Of a DNA stretch of 30,831 bases, positions 19,194-29,699 are shown piece after piece. Source of the DNA: Balamuthia mandrillaris (lineage: Eukaryota; Discosea; Longamoebia; Balamuthiidae); the NCBI GenBank assembly GCA_031835245.1, contig JAVKOQ010000519.1:1-30831 (forward strand), written 5' to 3'. Made by a program: the position numbers and the translations under genes. The notes beneath the pieces were generated by a model that worked only from the letters and a program-made list of their open reading frames with translations, had not been told where the DNA came from and did not search any database. The first letter of the stretch is position 1, and every line of letters begins with the position of its first letter.

Positions 19194-21131
19194 ATGCAAG
19201 CCCCAAAAGAGAAGCCTGAGACCAAGTTCTTGGAAGAGTACTGCAACTCCAAGTTGGGCGACCGATTTGCAGAGATTAAGGCTTTGCATGAGAAGAGGTG
19301 AGTGTGTATTTTTTTTTTGATTCGAAAGTAGTGATGCTTTCGATGAGATTTTTTTTGCTCTATGTTTTAACTGCTGTTTTTGTTGTATTATTTTTGTTTC
19401 TAAAGATTATGGCACAATCTTACTGTCAAACTGCTGGAGCTGGTGGAGCAGCCAGAGATGAAGGAGGACAACCACTTGCTGCGCCTCTATGAAGAGTTTA
19501 TGAGAACGTTTGAGAACAAGATCAACCAACTATCCTTTGCCCAAATTATCGTCACCATCGCCAAAGCACACAAAGGTATGAGGTTTCTTCTTCTTTCACT
19601 CTTTTTCACTTTGCTTACTTGCGATTTTGTTGCTCTCCTCTCGCTTCTCGTCGCTCGCTTTGTGCTTGATCCTTTCATTTGCTTTTCTTCACGATGCTCC
19701 GTGTTATCTGTTATCCCTGCCCTATCTCGCCGTCATTCTCTTTTCCCTTCTTTTCCTGACAGACTTGAACGAAGCCATCTCCTTCCTCGACACAATGGCC
19801 ACCAAGCTCTCTGCCAACAAGGAGAGCCCTGCACCCTACCTCCTCCTCCGCTCCGTGCAGGCCCAGTATCTCCTTCTCCGCACTGAGACCCACGAGCAAG
19901 CCGCCGAGCTGCTGGACTCCATCGAGAAGAGCCTGGAGACGGCCACCGGCATTGACACCAGCGTCTACTCCAACTTTTACAGAGCCAAGGCCGACCTACA
20001 AAAGCTGAAAGGCCGCCCCGCTGAGTACTACAAGAACGCCATGCTCTTCCTGTCTTACATGAACCTGGAAGCCCTGCCCGCTGCGGAGAAGGAGCAGCTG
20101 GCTTATGAGCTCGGCCTGGCCGCTCTTATTGGAGAGGACTTGTATAACTTTGGTGATTTGGTACGCCTAGTTCTCGTTGTGCCTTGTTGTATTCACTTTT
20201 TTTCGGTTTCTTGTCTGCTGCTTTCTTTTTGTATTTCTTTTTCTTTTGTAGTTTCATCCGTTTCATTTATCTTTTCTTCTTTATTTTGCTAACCGGCTTT
20301 TTTTTTGGGTTATTTTCTTTTTTGCACCATGACGTAGATTGCTCATCCTATCTTTGAATCTTTGTTGGGAACGGGGCACGAATGGTTGGCTCATTTCCTT
20401 CGCGCCTTCAACGCTGGTGACATTGCAAAATATGAAGCTCTCGTGGCTCAATACAACGACCGCCTCTCTAACGAGGTATATTTTAATCGTTGTTTTCTTA
20501 CGTTGCTTTATATTGTTTTCATCCTTTCTAACTTTTCAACAACAAACAAAACCTTTAGGAAGGTCTCGTGAGAAATTCTGAACTGCTCAAAGAGAAGATC
20601 TCCATCCTTTGCTTGATGGAATTGGTGTTCAACAGGAAGGCTATGGATCGCAACATTCCCTTCAACGTCATTGCTGAGGCCACCAAACTTCCCATCGATG
20701 TGGTACTTTTTCTTCTATTAGTGATTTTCTGTTCCTTCTTTCCTTCTTTCTCTCTTGTCGTTTCTATCTTTCTTTCCATTTCGTTCTTCTGTTCTCTCCC
20801 TCCTCCTCCTCCTCTCTCTCTCTCTCTCTCTCTTTCATTTCTTTTTTCCCCTTGTAGCTTTGTTCGTTTGAACGTTCTTTTGTAACAAGCGAAACTTTGC
20901 AAACAAAAACAAAAACAGGTGGAGTTGTTGATCATGAAGAGTCTTTCGTTGAAGTTGTTGCGAGGACAAATCGATCAACTCACCCAAACGGTGAACGTGA
21001 CGTGGGTGCAACCCCGCGTATTGGGTATGGAGCAGATCAGCACGATGAAGGACAGGCTGGACGACTGGACCAAAAAAGTGCATGACACCCTCCTCCTCGT
21101 GGAACAAGGCACCCCTGAATTGTTGTCATAA
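19194..21131 (+). CDS. PSMD13: 26S proteasome lid subunit Rpn9 / PSMD13
   Basis: Exons: 19194-19297, 19406-19575, 19763-20160, 20338-20475, 20559-20702, 20919-21131; 388 residues, the expected size. It starts MQAPKEKPETKFLEEYCNSK. Helical TPR-like repeats run through about residue 280 (EAISFLDTMATKLSANKESP, SVYSNFYRAKADLQKLKGRP, YELGLAALIGEDLYNFGDL). The PCI domain follows (NSELLKEKISILCLMELVF, FNVIAEATKLPIDVVELLIM, KLLRGQIDQLTQTVNVTWVQ PRVL). The C-terminus ends in WTKKVHDTLLLVEQGTPEL. It is a structural subunit of the 19S regulatory particle lid. AATAAA lies within 15 nt of the stop. Introns are T-rich, with a short CT tract in intron 5. Confidence 0.95.
20812..20833 (+). repeat. (CT)n tract, Rpn9 intron 5
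   Basis: Short CT run after CCTCCTCCT; sense-strand pyrimidines, mid-intron. Confidence 0.8.
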
Positions 21132-21666
21132 AAAAAATAAAATCGATGCCAAGTGGATAGAAAAAACAAAAGTTGAAAAAACAAAAACACTTTTTTTTTG
21201 TCTTTTCTCTTGAAAAGAGAAAGAAAACTCGTATGTTTTAGATGGAACGTAGGATCTACCAATGAAAAAGGAGGTTTGATTAGAGAGGAACCAGTCATAA
21301 GCGAGATTTGATTGTTGAAGAATGGCGTCCGACGCCACGTGTGGGGAAAAGAAAAATTATAAGCGCCAAAGCAATGTTATTTGACATCACTCGGCCTAGG
21401 AATATCTCTGGTCAAACATGTCTTACAAACTTTCTTCTCATGCGCCCCTTCTTTTCCCTTTTCTCCTTTTTTCACATGCGAGAGAGCTGCGCCCCAACCT
21501 TTGTTGCGGCATCCTCCCCTCTTCTACAAACTAACAAACAAACAAAACAAACAGCCATTCCACCTGGTTGTCTTCTTCCTTCTTCTCCCGTCTATATACT
21601 TGGTACAATCCCTTTTCCTCCGTCCACTCGTTTCGTTGCCTTCTTTTTTCTTTCTCCTTCTTTCTT
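21132..21666. other. Tail-to-tail region between Rpn9 and SRPBCC genes
   Basis: 535 bp holding two 3' flanks. It includes AATAAA after Rpn9, an inverted repeat GGCGTC-C-GACGCC at 21324-21336 overlapping CACGTG at 21336-21341, and a CT-rich stretch 21560-21690. No gene is supported. Confidence 0.55.
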
Positions 21667-22038
21667 TCATTCTTCTTGCGTCTCCACCATCCTCTTCAAG
21701 CCGGTCAGCCCGTTCTTCATGATGGCCGTGATGAAGGAGGTTACCTCCCTCTCTTTGGCCTCGTCCACCTCAAACGTGCTCACCCAGACCGTCCGGCAAG
21801 AGGAGCCCAGCGGCTCGATCGAGATCTCCCCCGCCCAGTTGTGGTAGGGCGTTGCGGCGGAGGCCGGCACAAAGGTGAACTTGAGCCGGTAGGGCGTGGA
21901 GGAGGAGTCCAAGCCGTCCACTATTTTGAAGCCGAGAGCGACCAACCAGGGCACTTCGGTGAAGTCGCCCACCACCTTCCAAATGGTCTCTGCTGAAGCG
22001 GCCACCTCTACTTCAAACTGTATCGATTCAGTTCTCAT
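21667..22038 (-). CDS. SRPBCC / polyketide-cyclase-like ligand-binding protein
   Basis: A single exon of 123 residues. The pattern FEVEVAASAETIWKVVGDFT, then YHNWAGEISIEPLGSSCRTV and a final amphipathic helix FITAIMKNGLTGLKRMVETQ, is that of a stand-alone START-like (SRPBCC) fold such as the polyketide cyclase/dehydrase family. These proteins bind hydrophobic ligands in a helix-grip cavity; ligand and role here are unknown. The start is the first in-frame ATG. GC-rich relative to its flanks and intronless. It is convergent with Rpn9 and divergent from ARF. Confidence 0.8.
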   Translation of the reverse strand: MRTESIQFEVEVAASAETIWKVVGDFTEVPWLVALGFKIVDGLDSSSTPYRLKFTFVPASAATPYHNWAGEISIEPLGSSCRTVWVSTFEVDEAKEREVTSFITAIMKNGLTGLKRMVETQEE

Positions 22039-23335
<1,297 letters not shown>

Positions 23336-23544
23336 ACAAATCGAAAAAAAACTAAGCCAAGCAGAATGAATTATTTTTTTTGTTCTTCCTCTTCTCTTCC
23401 TCTCCTTAAAAAAGCCCCCTTTCCCCTTTGCTTTTCCCTTTCCCCCCTTTTTTTTTTGGTTTGTTCCGCTTCCTTTTCATCTTATCTTCCTCTACTCAAA
23501 TCGATTCGAATGATTTCTTGTCAAATCAAATCGAAAGAAACAAC

Positions 23545-23580
<36 letters not shown>

Positions 23581-23665
23581 AAGACAATCTTGATAGAAAG
23601 GAGGATGAGATGAGACAGAAAAGAAAGAAAACTTTTTTGTTTGTTTGTTGGATGTATTTCTTCAA
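23336..23665. other. Tail-to-tail region between ARF and GST
   Basis: 330 bp of 3' flanks: T/C-rich after ARF, then a GA tract (CT in the GST sense) near 23550-23576. No gene seen. Confidence 0.6.
23550..23576 (-). repeat. (CT)n tract (GA on plus) in the GST 3' flank
   Basis: About 90 nt beyond the GST stop, CT on the GST sense strand. Confidence 0.85.
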
Positions 23666-24722
23666 TTACTTCCAGGCAGCCACTTTGTTGTTGACGGGGC
23701 GAGCGGCGAAGCGATCGGAGGCGAGGTAGGCAGCGATGCGGTCCAGCTGCTCAAAGCGGACGAGGAACTCCTTGAGCCTGGGGTGGCCCTCCAAACAGTC
23801 CTCCTTCATGAGCCTGTGCTGGTCCAACAGCTCGTACAGAGGAAAGTCCACCACCGTTATCTGTTTGTTGGTGCGTTGGTCGAGGCAAGAGAGGAAGGAG
23901 AATGAGAGGAAGAGGAGGAGAAAGAAGCGGAAAGAGGACCAGACCTTGTCCCCGATGAAGAAAGGCTTTTCGCCCAAGAACTTCTCAAAGGCGGCCAACC
24001 TGCCGGGGAGAACGTCTTTCGTGTACTTGGCCCAAAGGTTCTCCTGCATGTGGAATGGTGAGAAGCAAGCAAGAAGCAAGAAGGAAGAAGAACAAGGAGG
24101 GGATAACGAACATAGTCAGGGTTGTAAACAGTGCGGACGAGGCCGTTTCTAAAGTCCATGGCTTCATCCAGGAGCATGTCCACGAGGCAAGTCTCCTCCT
24201 CGTTGCTGCCCAGGAGGTTGTGCTTGCGGGCAATGTAACGAAGGATAGCGTTGCTTTGAGTGAGCTTCACCTCGCCATCGATCAAGTAGGGCAGCTGCGA
24301 AAATAGAGAGTAGCGTGAGCAAGAGAGAAGGAGAAGGAGAAGGAGAAGGAGAAGGAGAAGGAGAAGGAGAAGGAGAAGGAGAAGGAGAAGAGGAGGGAGA
24401 AGGAGAAGGAGAAGGAGAAGGAGAAGGAGAAGGAGAAGGAGAAGGAGAAGCAGACAGAAGAAGAAGAAGAAGAAGAAGAAGAAGAAGAAGAAGAAGAAGA
24501 ACAAGAAGAAGAAGAAGAAGAAGAAGAGAAGAAAGAACGAGAAGAAGCTAGAACTTACGTTGGGGAAAGCGAGACCAAGCGTGTGCTTAACACTGAGCCA
24601 CTCTTCTCGGCTGAACTCAGGGCCGTCCCCTTGAACGTACTTGCGGTCTTCATAGGGCTCGCCAACGTACTCCAACAAGAAGCGAATCGGTTGAGCCAGC
24701 TTTCGATAGAAATATATAACAA

Positions 24723-24753
<31 letters not shown>

Positions 24754-24876
24754 TAAAATGAATCAGCATCGTTTTCCTTCACATCACCCAGAAGAAGAAA
24801 GAAGTGGAGTGTGTGAACGAACCCCGCGAATGGCCCAGTAACCCAAAATCATCACAGGACTCCTCTCCGCTTCCAT
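23666..24876 (-). CDS. Glutathione S-transferase, mu class
   Basis: Exons: 24876-24823, 24699-24559, 24294-24112, 24043-23945, 23860-23666, all phase 0; 223 residues. The N-terminal thioredoxin-like domain shows [20 protein letters not shown], with Tyr13 in the position of the catalytic mu-class tyrosine, [20 protein letters not shown] and the glutathione-binding [17 protein letters not shown]. The helical domain has [48 protein letters not shown] and [20 protein letters not shown], ending near AAWK. It matches vertebrate mu-class GST along its whole length. It conjugates glutathione to electrophiles in the cytosol. Convergent with ARF, divergent from NOL11. Confidence 0.93.
24319..24535 (-). 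repeat. Compound (GGAGAA)n-(GAA)n microsatellite, GST intron 2
   Basis: About 20 hexamer units (one interruption near 24390) followed by about 20 GAA triplets; TTCTCC/TTC on the sense strand. It occupies most of the 264-nt intron. Confidence 0.9.
24723..24749 (-). repeat. (CT)n tract (GA on plus), GST intron 1
   Basis: CT on the sense strand, in the 3' half of the intron, about 25 nt before the acceptor. Confidence 0.85.
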
Positions 24877-24966
24877 ATTGCCGTTTCACCGCGCGGTGTT
24901 CGTCTGTGTGACGCACACAACAGAGCTTCTCCCGCCATTTTTTTTTTATATGCTGATAATCCAATC

Positions 24967-24977
24967 GTCGACAAAAA
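24967..24977 (+). promoter_or_regulatory. GTCGACAAAAA motif, copy 5
   Basis: 91 nt upstream of the GST start codon. Confidence 0.4.
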
Positions 24978-25048
24978 TATCCTTTGGTTTTATATTGGTT
25001 GATTAGTTGATCCAATCGATCTGTAGTTTTTGCCTGTCTCTTCTCTGT

Positions 25049-25059
25049 GTCGACAAAAA
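25049..25059 (+). promoter_or_regulatory. GTCGACAAAAA motif, copy 6
   Basis: 150 nt upstream of the NOL11 start and 173 nt upstream of the GST start. Confidence 0.4.
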
Positions 25060-25203
25060 GTTGCCGAGAGAGGACAAGAGAGAAGCAAGCAAAAAGTCCG
25101 GAGAAGAAAATAAGAAGAAGAGGAGAAAAAAAAAAACAACGCAGCGAGCAAGCAAGCCGAGAAAGAAAAAACAAAATTAAAAAACAAAAAAGAGTAGCGC
25201 TCG

Positions 25204-25632
25204 ATGGACAGCTCTTGTTTTCTCTTGTTGCAGACGACGAGGGATCATCCCATCCTCGGGATCAATCCCGGACTATCCAGCACTGAACTCGTGGTCACCG
25301 TGCAAGACAAAGGCGTTGATGTCTACGAGGTTTTTTTTTTCTTTCAAACACCTTCTTTTTCGGTCTCTCTCTATTTTTCATGATTTCAACACGAAAATCT
25401 AAACGCCGCTGTAATCGATCGAAAAAAAAACCAATGAAGGTGTTTGATCAAAAATGTGTACACAGTTGGTCGCTGCAATCAGGAAGGACCCTGACCGTTC
25501 CTGCCATGGAGGTTACGTTCCCGCATCTGGGTGTCACTGAGGGCCGCTTCTTCGCCGTTCTTGACCGAAATGAGCTCTGCTCTTGGACTCGTCGGCATGC
25601 CACTCTCACCGCAAGCACTTACAAGGTTGCTC

Positions 25633-25672
<40 letters not shown>

Positions 25673-26284
25673 CTTTCTAGTCGTTAATTAATGTGTGGCT
25701 TATTCTCATCATAAAAACTTGTTTCCATCAGTTTAAACAAACGATAGTTCAAGTGTTGCACAGCACATTGTTGGTGGACAGTCTTCTTTTGGTCTTTGCG
25801 GACGGTTCTCTCCGCCTCTGTCGCTCTAAATTGGATCAAGCCTCAGACGCCGTTTACCCTGACTCCCTCTCTGCTCAGCAACAAGAAGCAAACGACAATG
25901 GATTGAGGGTGGAGGCAGTACACAGCGCTGGTTCCGAAAGCACCGGATGTTTCTACACTTTCTTGCTCACTTCTTCTCTTTCTTCTACTCCTTCCTCGTC
26001 TTCCAAGAAGCCTGCCGAAAAGACAGGTCGCAATTATCAGCTGCACGTCTTTGCTGTCTCTCCTTCGGCCGCTTTTCAACGCAAGAAACGAAAGAAGGCA
26101 AACATGACCCCTGAGGAGCGCAACGCTCCTACTAAGCCGCAAGAGATTTCTTGGCTGGCTTGCCACACCATCGTTCCCTCTTCCTCTTCTGCCTCTTCTT
26201 CTACCACATCTTCATCGGCGTTCATTGTTGATTTTTCTTTAGACTTTTCTTCTCGCATTCTTTCTATTTATTGTATGTTTTTGA

Positions 26285-26326
<42 letters not shown>

Positions 26327-28490
26327 CTTCTGTCTGTCTTATCATTTACTCATCTATCATCAACAGGGAACGACGGACATCTTGATATCTTCAATTTTCC
26401 AACACTTCAAGCCTTGACCAAAGAGGGTCCATTTGCTAACAATTCATTAACACCTTCCTACCACTTACAATTATCTACTCACCTTGGCAGCTTTAAACTT
26501 TCTGACAACACCACCACCTTACCAACAACTCCAGCTAATGACAAGAAGAACAACTCGAAGAACAGGAAGAAGAAGAGAGGATCTGCCGCTTCTTCGTCTT
26601 TGATTAATGGCATTGGCAACGGCCATCATAATGATGCGTCTTCCTCCTTTGAAGGTTTGCAAGTTGGATCTACTACGGTTGGAAAAAAGGGAGTGGTAGG
26701 TATGTTTTACCAGTCCTTTTTGGCTTTGGCTGGCCGACGGCATTCCACCCACGATCTAAAACAAGACGACAAAGGTATTTTACTTTCTCTCTCTCTCTCT
26801 CTCTCTCTCTCCCTCTTCCCCCTCACTCTCTCTCCCTCTCTCTCTTGGCCTCTCTCTCTCTCTCTCCCCTCCTTCACTTTACCTTTCTTTGGTCTTATCT
26901 TGTTCGCGTTTCCTACAAAAACTAACAACAATCAAAACGAAGTCGTGCTGACAATTTGGGATACAAAATACGGCGTATTGCACGGCACGCAGGAAATAGT
27001 TTTTGAAGAGTCAGAAACGATGGTGGTGACTCCCATACAATCCCACGAACGAGCCATCCAAATGGCCAAACCAAGAGAAGACGCAACTGGCGGCTCTGCC
27101 TCGTACCTTGCCCTTGCTCTGGACCACCACATAGCCATCTGCTCCATCTACATCCCTCCCCCCACGCTTGCATTCTCTGTTGGCAGGATGAACGCCACCG
27201 CTGCTATGATGGCCGATCCAGTATCAGCCTCTGCCCCTCCCTTTATAGCCAACATTGCTCTGGAGGAGTACTTGGACAAAGCTCTACGATTGAGAGCAGC
27301 AGAGGGCAGTAAAGGAGAAGAGCAGCAACCGGAAGAAAAAGAAGAACAAGAAGCAGAAGAAGATGGAGATGACAAAAAGAGCAAAGGAAAAGTCAACAAG
27401 AAAAACAAAAGGAAGAGCACCGGAAAAGATACTATGATACTGGTAGAAGACGGCGGCAGCAAGAAAGGGAGAAAAGAAATGGAAACAGAAGACGTACAAG
27501 CACAAGATCTAGAGAACAAAAACAAGTTGAAAGCGAGGTTCCGAGGAATGACCGTGTTGGAACTTACCGACAAGGAATGGGAGCGCGGCGTTGACAGTCT
27601 CAACGAGGAGGAGGAAGCCGTTCTGCGGCAGTTGATCGACCCAACAAAGACTCCCTCTGCCGAAAGCTTTCAGGCCATATTTACTCCTTTTCTGGAAAGC
27701 AAACAAACTGAAGCGAAGTATCATGCTCTAGGTATTTCCTTCTTCTCTAGTTTCTTTTCGTTTGTAGTTTCTTTCTTTTCTGTTTGGTTTTAGTTGGTTT
27801 TTTCTTACCATTATTATAAAATAGTGGTCAAGTATAAGTCACGCAAGAGAGCAAAGAAGCAATTTGCCAAAATGGAACACACATTGCGAGACAACCCTCA
27901 AGTCATTGCCTGCCTATCTCCTCTCTTTGTGACAAAAGCGGTGCATCGCTGCCTGGAGTCTGGCTTTTGGGAGCCACTCGCCACTCTTTTGCATACTCAA
28001 GAGGTCTACACTCAGTCCTGTCCTACTTTAGTCCCAACATTAATTGAAAAGGACAAATTGGTATCTTCTTGTTGTTTCGTTCTTTCTTGTTCCTTTTACT
28101 AAACGAGTTCTTATCGAATCAACAGCAACTTCTGCGGGACTTACTTCTATATTGCACCGATATCTCAGACACGGAGTTAACTCGCCTAGCTACCTACTTT
28201 TTGAGTTTTCTGGAACACGACTCTCGAAAGGAGACCAACAAGGAGAGTAACACTAAAGTGCAAACGTTTTTGGAGGTGCTGCAGCGCATCGACGTGGCTG
28301 ATGCTGGCAAATGCACCGTTGTAGGCGGCGTTAACAAATTCATGTAACTCTCTTCTCTTTCTTTCATGCATTATTTTCTTTTATGGGTTACTGATGGTGG
28401 CTGTTCAAAGCAATATGATTGTCTCTAAGCCGAAGAATGATGTGTTCATGCTCTCCTGTCTTCGCGTTCTTTCTATCCCTCATGTGATGG

Positions 28491-28534
<44 letters not shown>

Positions 28535-28678
28535 CTTGCTCTGACTAACCACAAATTACCCAATAAACAGCATCTTCTTTCTCATCTTAAATCATGGGTG
28601 CTGTACTACTGTCGTACCACCAGCAACACTAAAGCCAGCAAAAAAATGCACTGGGTCATTCCTCCATTGGCTAATGTA

Positions 28679-28720
<42 letters not shown>

Positions 28721-29154
28721 TCTCTCATCAACAAAAAGATGAAAATTGCTCAATCGCTATTGACATTTTGTCATGAGTCATTATGATTAGTCTTTCTGAT
28801 CTTTACTCTCTTTCTCTCTCTCTCGTTCTCTCTATTGTCTTTTTTTTGAACAAACAAAACAAAACAATAAAATAAAAGGTGGTCGACTGGATAAACTTGC
28901 TCATCGACAGCCACTTGTCAAGCATCATTCTGATGGAGGAGTGCCACTCCCTCGTGCGCGAGGTCAAAACCGTTATCGAGGAGGAGCTCAAAGTTTGCGA
29001 GAAGTTGGAAGATCTCCAGGGCTACATCCAGCATCTACAATCCTCTTACGAGAGGCGGAGAGCGCAGATGGAGGGGAGAGCCAACAAGCCGAAAGAAGAA
29101 AGGCTCTATCTCAAACAGAAGCCCGACTATTCCATTGAGGTCTTGCTCCTGTGA
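25204..29154 (+). CDS. NOL11: Nucleolar protein 11 (SSU processome component)
   Basis: Exons: 25204-25329, 25440-25625, 25732-26272, 26367-26774, 26943-27731, 27825-28060, 28126-28343, 28411-28489, 28571-28675, 28879-29154; 987 residues, phases consistent. The N-terminal half is a degenerate beta-propeller: VFDQKCVHSWSLQSGRTLTV matches the 'VSDQKPLGSWSVKQGQIIT' stretch of animal NOL11, and VVLTIWDTKYGVLHGTQEIV matches its 'SVWNIKFQTLQTSKEL' strand. The C-terminus VIPPLANVVDWINLLIDSHL and KPDYSIEVLLL match the animal NOL11 tail. NOL11 works in the t-UTP/UtpA part of the small-subunit processome in pre-rRNA transcription and processing. The extra 270 residues over human are mostly low-complexity Ser/Lys/Glu inserts. 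A possible acceptor (TTGCAG) 35 nt inside exon 1 leaves the exact N-terminus open. Confidence 0.85.
25637..25668 (+). repeat. (CT)n tract, NOL11 intron 2
   Basis: Begins about 11 nt after the donor. Confidence 0.88.
26288..26324 (+). repeat. (CT)n tract, NOL11 intron 3
   Basis: Begins 15 nt after the donor. Confidence 0.88.
26785..26870 (+). repeat. Imperfect (CT)n tract, NOL11 intron 4
   Basis: Two or three CT blocks broken by CCC and TTGG. The 168-nt intron is a multiple of three and has no in-frame stop, so retention would keep the reading frame. Confidence 0.85.
28494..28531 (+). repeat. (CT)n tract, NOL11 intron 8
   Basis: Begins 4 nt after the donor, the closest in the window. Confidence 0.88.
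28684..28715 (+). repeat. (CT)n tract, NOL11 intron 9
   Basis: Begins 8 nt after the donor; a second shorter CT block lies near 28808-28834 in the same 203-nt intron. Confidence 0.88.
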
Positions 29155-29168
29155 TATCTCATCGCCAG

Positions 29169-29169
<1 letters not shown>

Positions 29170-29235
<66 letters not shown>
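29170..29235 (+). repeat. (CT)n tract in the NOL11 3' flank
   Basis: Starts 16 nt after the stop codon and is interrupted by TTT; probably transcribed as 3' UTR. Confidence 0.88.
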
Positions 29236-29239
<4 letters not shown>

Positions 29240-29622
29240 TTATAACAACGAAACTTAAAAAAATAAATAAAAAAAACGAACAAGAAAAAGAAAGAGGCCC
29301 ATTTGGCGTAAGGCCTTCAAACACCAAGCAGCAACCTCGTCGTCCTTCCGCCGCCAACCCTAGGGGTGGGCCTTCGGGTGCGTGCAACGAGGACAGCGAG
29401 TGCCCCTCTGGGTTTGAATTTTTGGAGCTGGCACAGCTGCTGTTGGAGGAGCCTATGTTTCGGCTTGGCGGTGTTGTTGGGGTGGTGGCCGGTGAGGAAG
29501 GAGAGGAGGACGCTGCCTCTGCTCCCGCTGCCTCCTCCTTTGTTTTTTCACCGCCGGGTGTTGGTGGCCACGGGGCCACAGAGCACCAAGATCCTCAACC
29601 TGTTGTCCCTGTGGCGGCGGCC

Positions 29623-29639
29623 GTGCACCCAGGGTGCAC
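29623..29639. repeat. 17-bp palindrome GTGCACCC-A-GGGTGCAC
   Basis: Perfect inverted repeat with a single central base at the end of the GC-rich block. Confidence 0.8.
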
Positions 29640-29699
29640 TAAATAATTTTTACAGGAAGAAGAAGAAGAAAAAGAGCTCCAGCGAGAAGCAAAAAACAG

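Larger units (their letters stand above)
24877..25203. promoter_or_regulatory. Divergent promoter region (GST / NOL11)
   Basis: 327 bp between head-to-head starts. It holds two GTCGACAAAAA copies in the same orientation, 82 bp apart, separated by AT-rich sequence with GATTAG and GATCCAATCGAT, then a purine-rich leader before NOL11. Confidence 0.5.
29155..29699. other. Region between NOL11 and the F-box/ankyrin gene
   Basis: 545 bp in two parts. First comes the NOL11 3' flank with a CT tract and AATAAATAAA near 29260. Then comes a GC-rich block (about 29295-29640) with stop-free frames on both strands that match nothing I recognise, ending in a palindrome and a TAA. The A-rich leader of the next gene follows. 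Confidence 0.55.

Noticed and set aside
29127-29579. Minus-strand frame over the GC-rich block
   Set aside because: Begins without ATG and ends in translated GA repeats; kept only as part of an unassigned block.
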